A DNA stretch of 6,966 nucleotides, from positions 1-6,966 of the forward strand of contig CANEVG010000186.1 of NCBI GenBank assembly GCA_947442095.1. The letters are read 5' to 3'. This DNA is from Sphingomonadaceae bacterium (GTDB lineage Bacteria; Pseudomonadota; Alphaproteobacteria; Sphingomonadales; Sphingomonadaceae). The notes under the pieces were generated by a model. That model was not told the origin of the DNA, did no database searches, and was given only the letters and a program-made list of their open reading frames with translations. A program made the translations under genes and the position numbers. Positions 5,749 to 6,966 of the stretch are shown piece after piece (the stretch's first letter is position 1; each line of letters begins with the position of its first letter).

Positions 5749-6966
5749 GCAGCGCCCCGCCTAATCCTTCGTTAGTGGCCCCGCCAGTCGCGCAGTGGCG
5801 CACTTATCGCCGGCTGATCCCGTACCTCATGCCCTATCGCGCCCGCCTGGCGCTGGTGCTCTCGCTCAGCCTCATGGCAACCGCGGTCAATCTGGCACAG
5901 CCCTATCTCTCCAAGCTGATGATCGATGAGGCGCTGCTCGGGCATGATCTGGCGGCCTTGTGGTGGATCGCGGCGGCCACGATCGGCGTGACGCTGGGCG
6001 GCTATGCGCTCAATATCGCCTCCAGCTATCGCTATGTGAAGATCTCGGCAGCAATGCTCTTCGACATCCGCGTCGATCTGCTGCGCCATCTACAAATGCT
6101 CTCCCCCCGCTTCTACGCGCGCTTCCGGCTGGGCGATCTGATGAGCCGGATCAACAGCGATGTCAGCGATGTGCAGCGCGCCGCCGCAGACACCTTGCTG
6201 GCAGCACTGGGCAATGTGCTGTTCCTGATCGGCAGCGTGGTGCTGATGATTTGGCTCGATTGGCGGCTGTTCATCCTCGGCACCGTGCTCGTTCCCTTCG
6301 CGGTGCTGGCGTTCGTGCGGCTGCAGCGCCGTCTGGTGGAGATCACGCGCGCAATGCGCGAGCGCGGGGCGGATCTCGGCAGCCTGCTCGTCGATACGGT
6401 GATGGGGATGCGCGTGGTCACCGCACTTCGGGCCGAGCGCCATGAGATGGCGCGCTTTGCCGATGCCAATGGCCGGTTTGTCGAGACGATGCTGCGCATG
6501 CAGGTCGCCTCGTTCCTGACCGGCGCGCTGCCCGGCGCGCTGCTGGCAATCTCGACCGCCGCCGTCACGCTCTACGGCGGGTGGCGGGTGTTTTCGGGAG
6601 AGCTCACTATCGGCACGCTGGTGGCGTTCATGGCCTATCATGCGCGGCTGTTTGGTCCGGTGCAGGCCTTGCTGGGGCTGTCCTCAGGCCTCGCGTCCAC
6701 CCGCGTCTCGCTCGGCCGAATCTTCGAACTGTTCGACACGGTGCCCGATGTCATCGAGTGCGCCGAGCCCAAGCCGCTCGGCCCCGTCCGCAGCGCGATC
6801 CGCTTTGAAGGCGTGCATTTCCGCCATGACCGCGAGGCCGTCCTTGAAGGAGTCGACCTGACCATTCCGGCAGGCGCACATTGTGCCGTGCTGGGCGAAA
6901 GCGGCGCGGGCAAATCAACCCTCGCCGATTTGCTAGTGCGGCTGCAGGACCCGCAAGAGGGCCGCA
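5745..6966 (+). CDS. qhpF: ABC exporter (fused membrane and nucleotide-binding domains), candidate QhpF; 3' end outside window
   Basis: The frame is open from the ATG at 5745 to the window end, giving 407 residues. It starts as an exporter-type half transporter: a short Pro-rich cytoplasmic tail (MSSAPPNPSLVAPP), then about six membrane segments near residues 35-52, 70-92, 153-171, 173-192, 257-280 and 287-306. These are separated by long cytoplasmic helices with family-like text such as GDLMSRINSDVSDVQ (130-144) and LVDTVMGMRVVTALRAE (215-231). The nucleotide-binding domain begins near IRFEGVHF (352-359) and shows a complete Walker A, GESGAGKST (384-392). The signature motif, Walker B and the H-loop lie beyond the window. 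The usual A-loop aromatic residue appears to be His (H361). There is no N-terminal peptidase domain, so leader removal would need a separate protease. QhpF in Paracoccus is the transporter for the crosslinked gamma subunit; the role here follows from fold and position. The ATGA overlap couples it to the qhpG-like gene. Confidence 0.88.
   Translation, partial: MSSAPPNPSLVAPPVAQWRTYRRLIPYLMPYRARLALVLSLSLMATAVNLAQPYLSKLMIDEALLGHDLAALWWIAAATIGVTLGGYALNIASSYRYVKISAAMLFDIRVDLLRHLQMLSPRFYARFRLGDLMSRINSDVSDVQRAAADTLLAALGNVLFLIGSVVLMIWLDWRLFILGTVLVPFAVLAFVRLQRRLVEITRAMRERGADLGSLLVDTVMGMRVVTALRAERHEMARFADANGRFVETMLRMQVASFLTGALPGALLAISTAAVTLYGGWRVFSGELTIGTLVAFMAYHARLFGPVQALLGLSSGLASTRVSLGRIFELFDTVPDVIECAEPKPLGPVRSAIRFEGVHFRHDREAVLEGVDLTIPAGAHCAVLGESGAGKSTLADLLVRLQDPQEGR

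Overview
The window holds most of a quinohemoprotein amine dehydrogenase (QHNDH, qhp) gene cluster, all on the + strand: the three enzyme subunits plus the machinery that installs the peptide-derived quinone cofactor (cysteine tryptophylquinone, CTQ) in the small gamma subunit. GC content is high (about 65% by eye), codons end mostly in G or C, and genes are tightly packed. This fits an alphaproteobacterium, perhaps a sphingomonad, but there is no rRNA or other marker to prove it.

Layout: 1-1751 is qhpA (diheme alpha subunit; its start and the first part of its signal peptide lie before the window). 1748-3205 is qhpD (radical SAM/SPASM thioether-forming enzyme). 3202-3531 is qhpC (gamma subunit precursor). 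After a 59-bp gap comes qhpB (3591-4697, beta-propeller beta subunit). 4708-5748 is a short, divergent FAD-monooxygenase-like gene in the place of qhpG. 5745 to the window end is qhpF (ABC exporter, cut in its nucleotide-binding domain). Three of the five junctions are 4-base ATGA stop/start overlaps (qhpA/qhpD, qhpD/qhpC, qhpG/qhpF), which indicates one translationally coupled operon.

How the genes work together (family knowledge applied to this locus): QhpC is made in the cytoplasm with a leader and no Sec signal. QhpD binds it and forms three Cys-to-Asp/Glu thioether bonds. QhpG hydroxylates the Trp that becomes CTQ. QhpF exports the modified peptide, a protease (QhpE in Paracoccus) removes the leader, and the gamma subunit joins the Sec-exported alpha and beta subunits in the periplasm. 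The enzyme oxidises primary amines and passes electrons through the two hemes c. No qhpE-like protease or AraC-type regulator (qhpR) is visible; both could lie outside the window.

The most distinctive points are: complete conservation of all eight crosslink/CTQ positions in QhpC plus one extra Cys; a QhpG-like protein with degenerate FAD-binding motifs; and a perfect 18-bp palindrome followed by a T-rich stretch, two bases after the start of the inferred TTG start codon of qhpG, on the border between structural and maturation genes.
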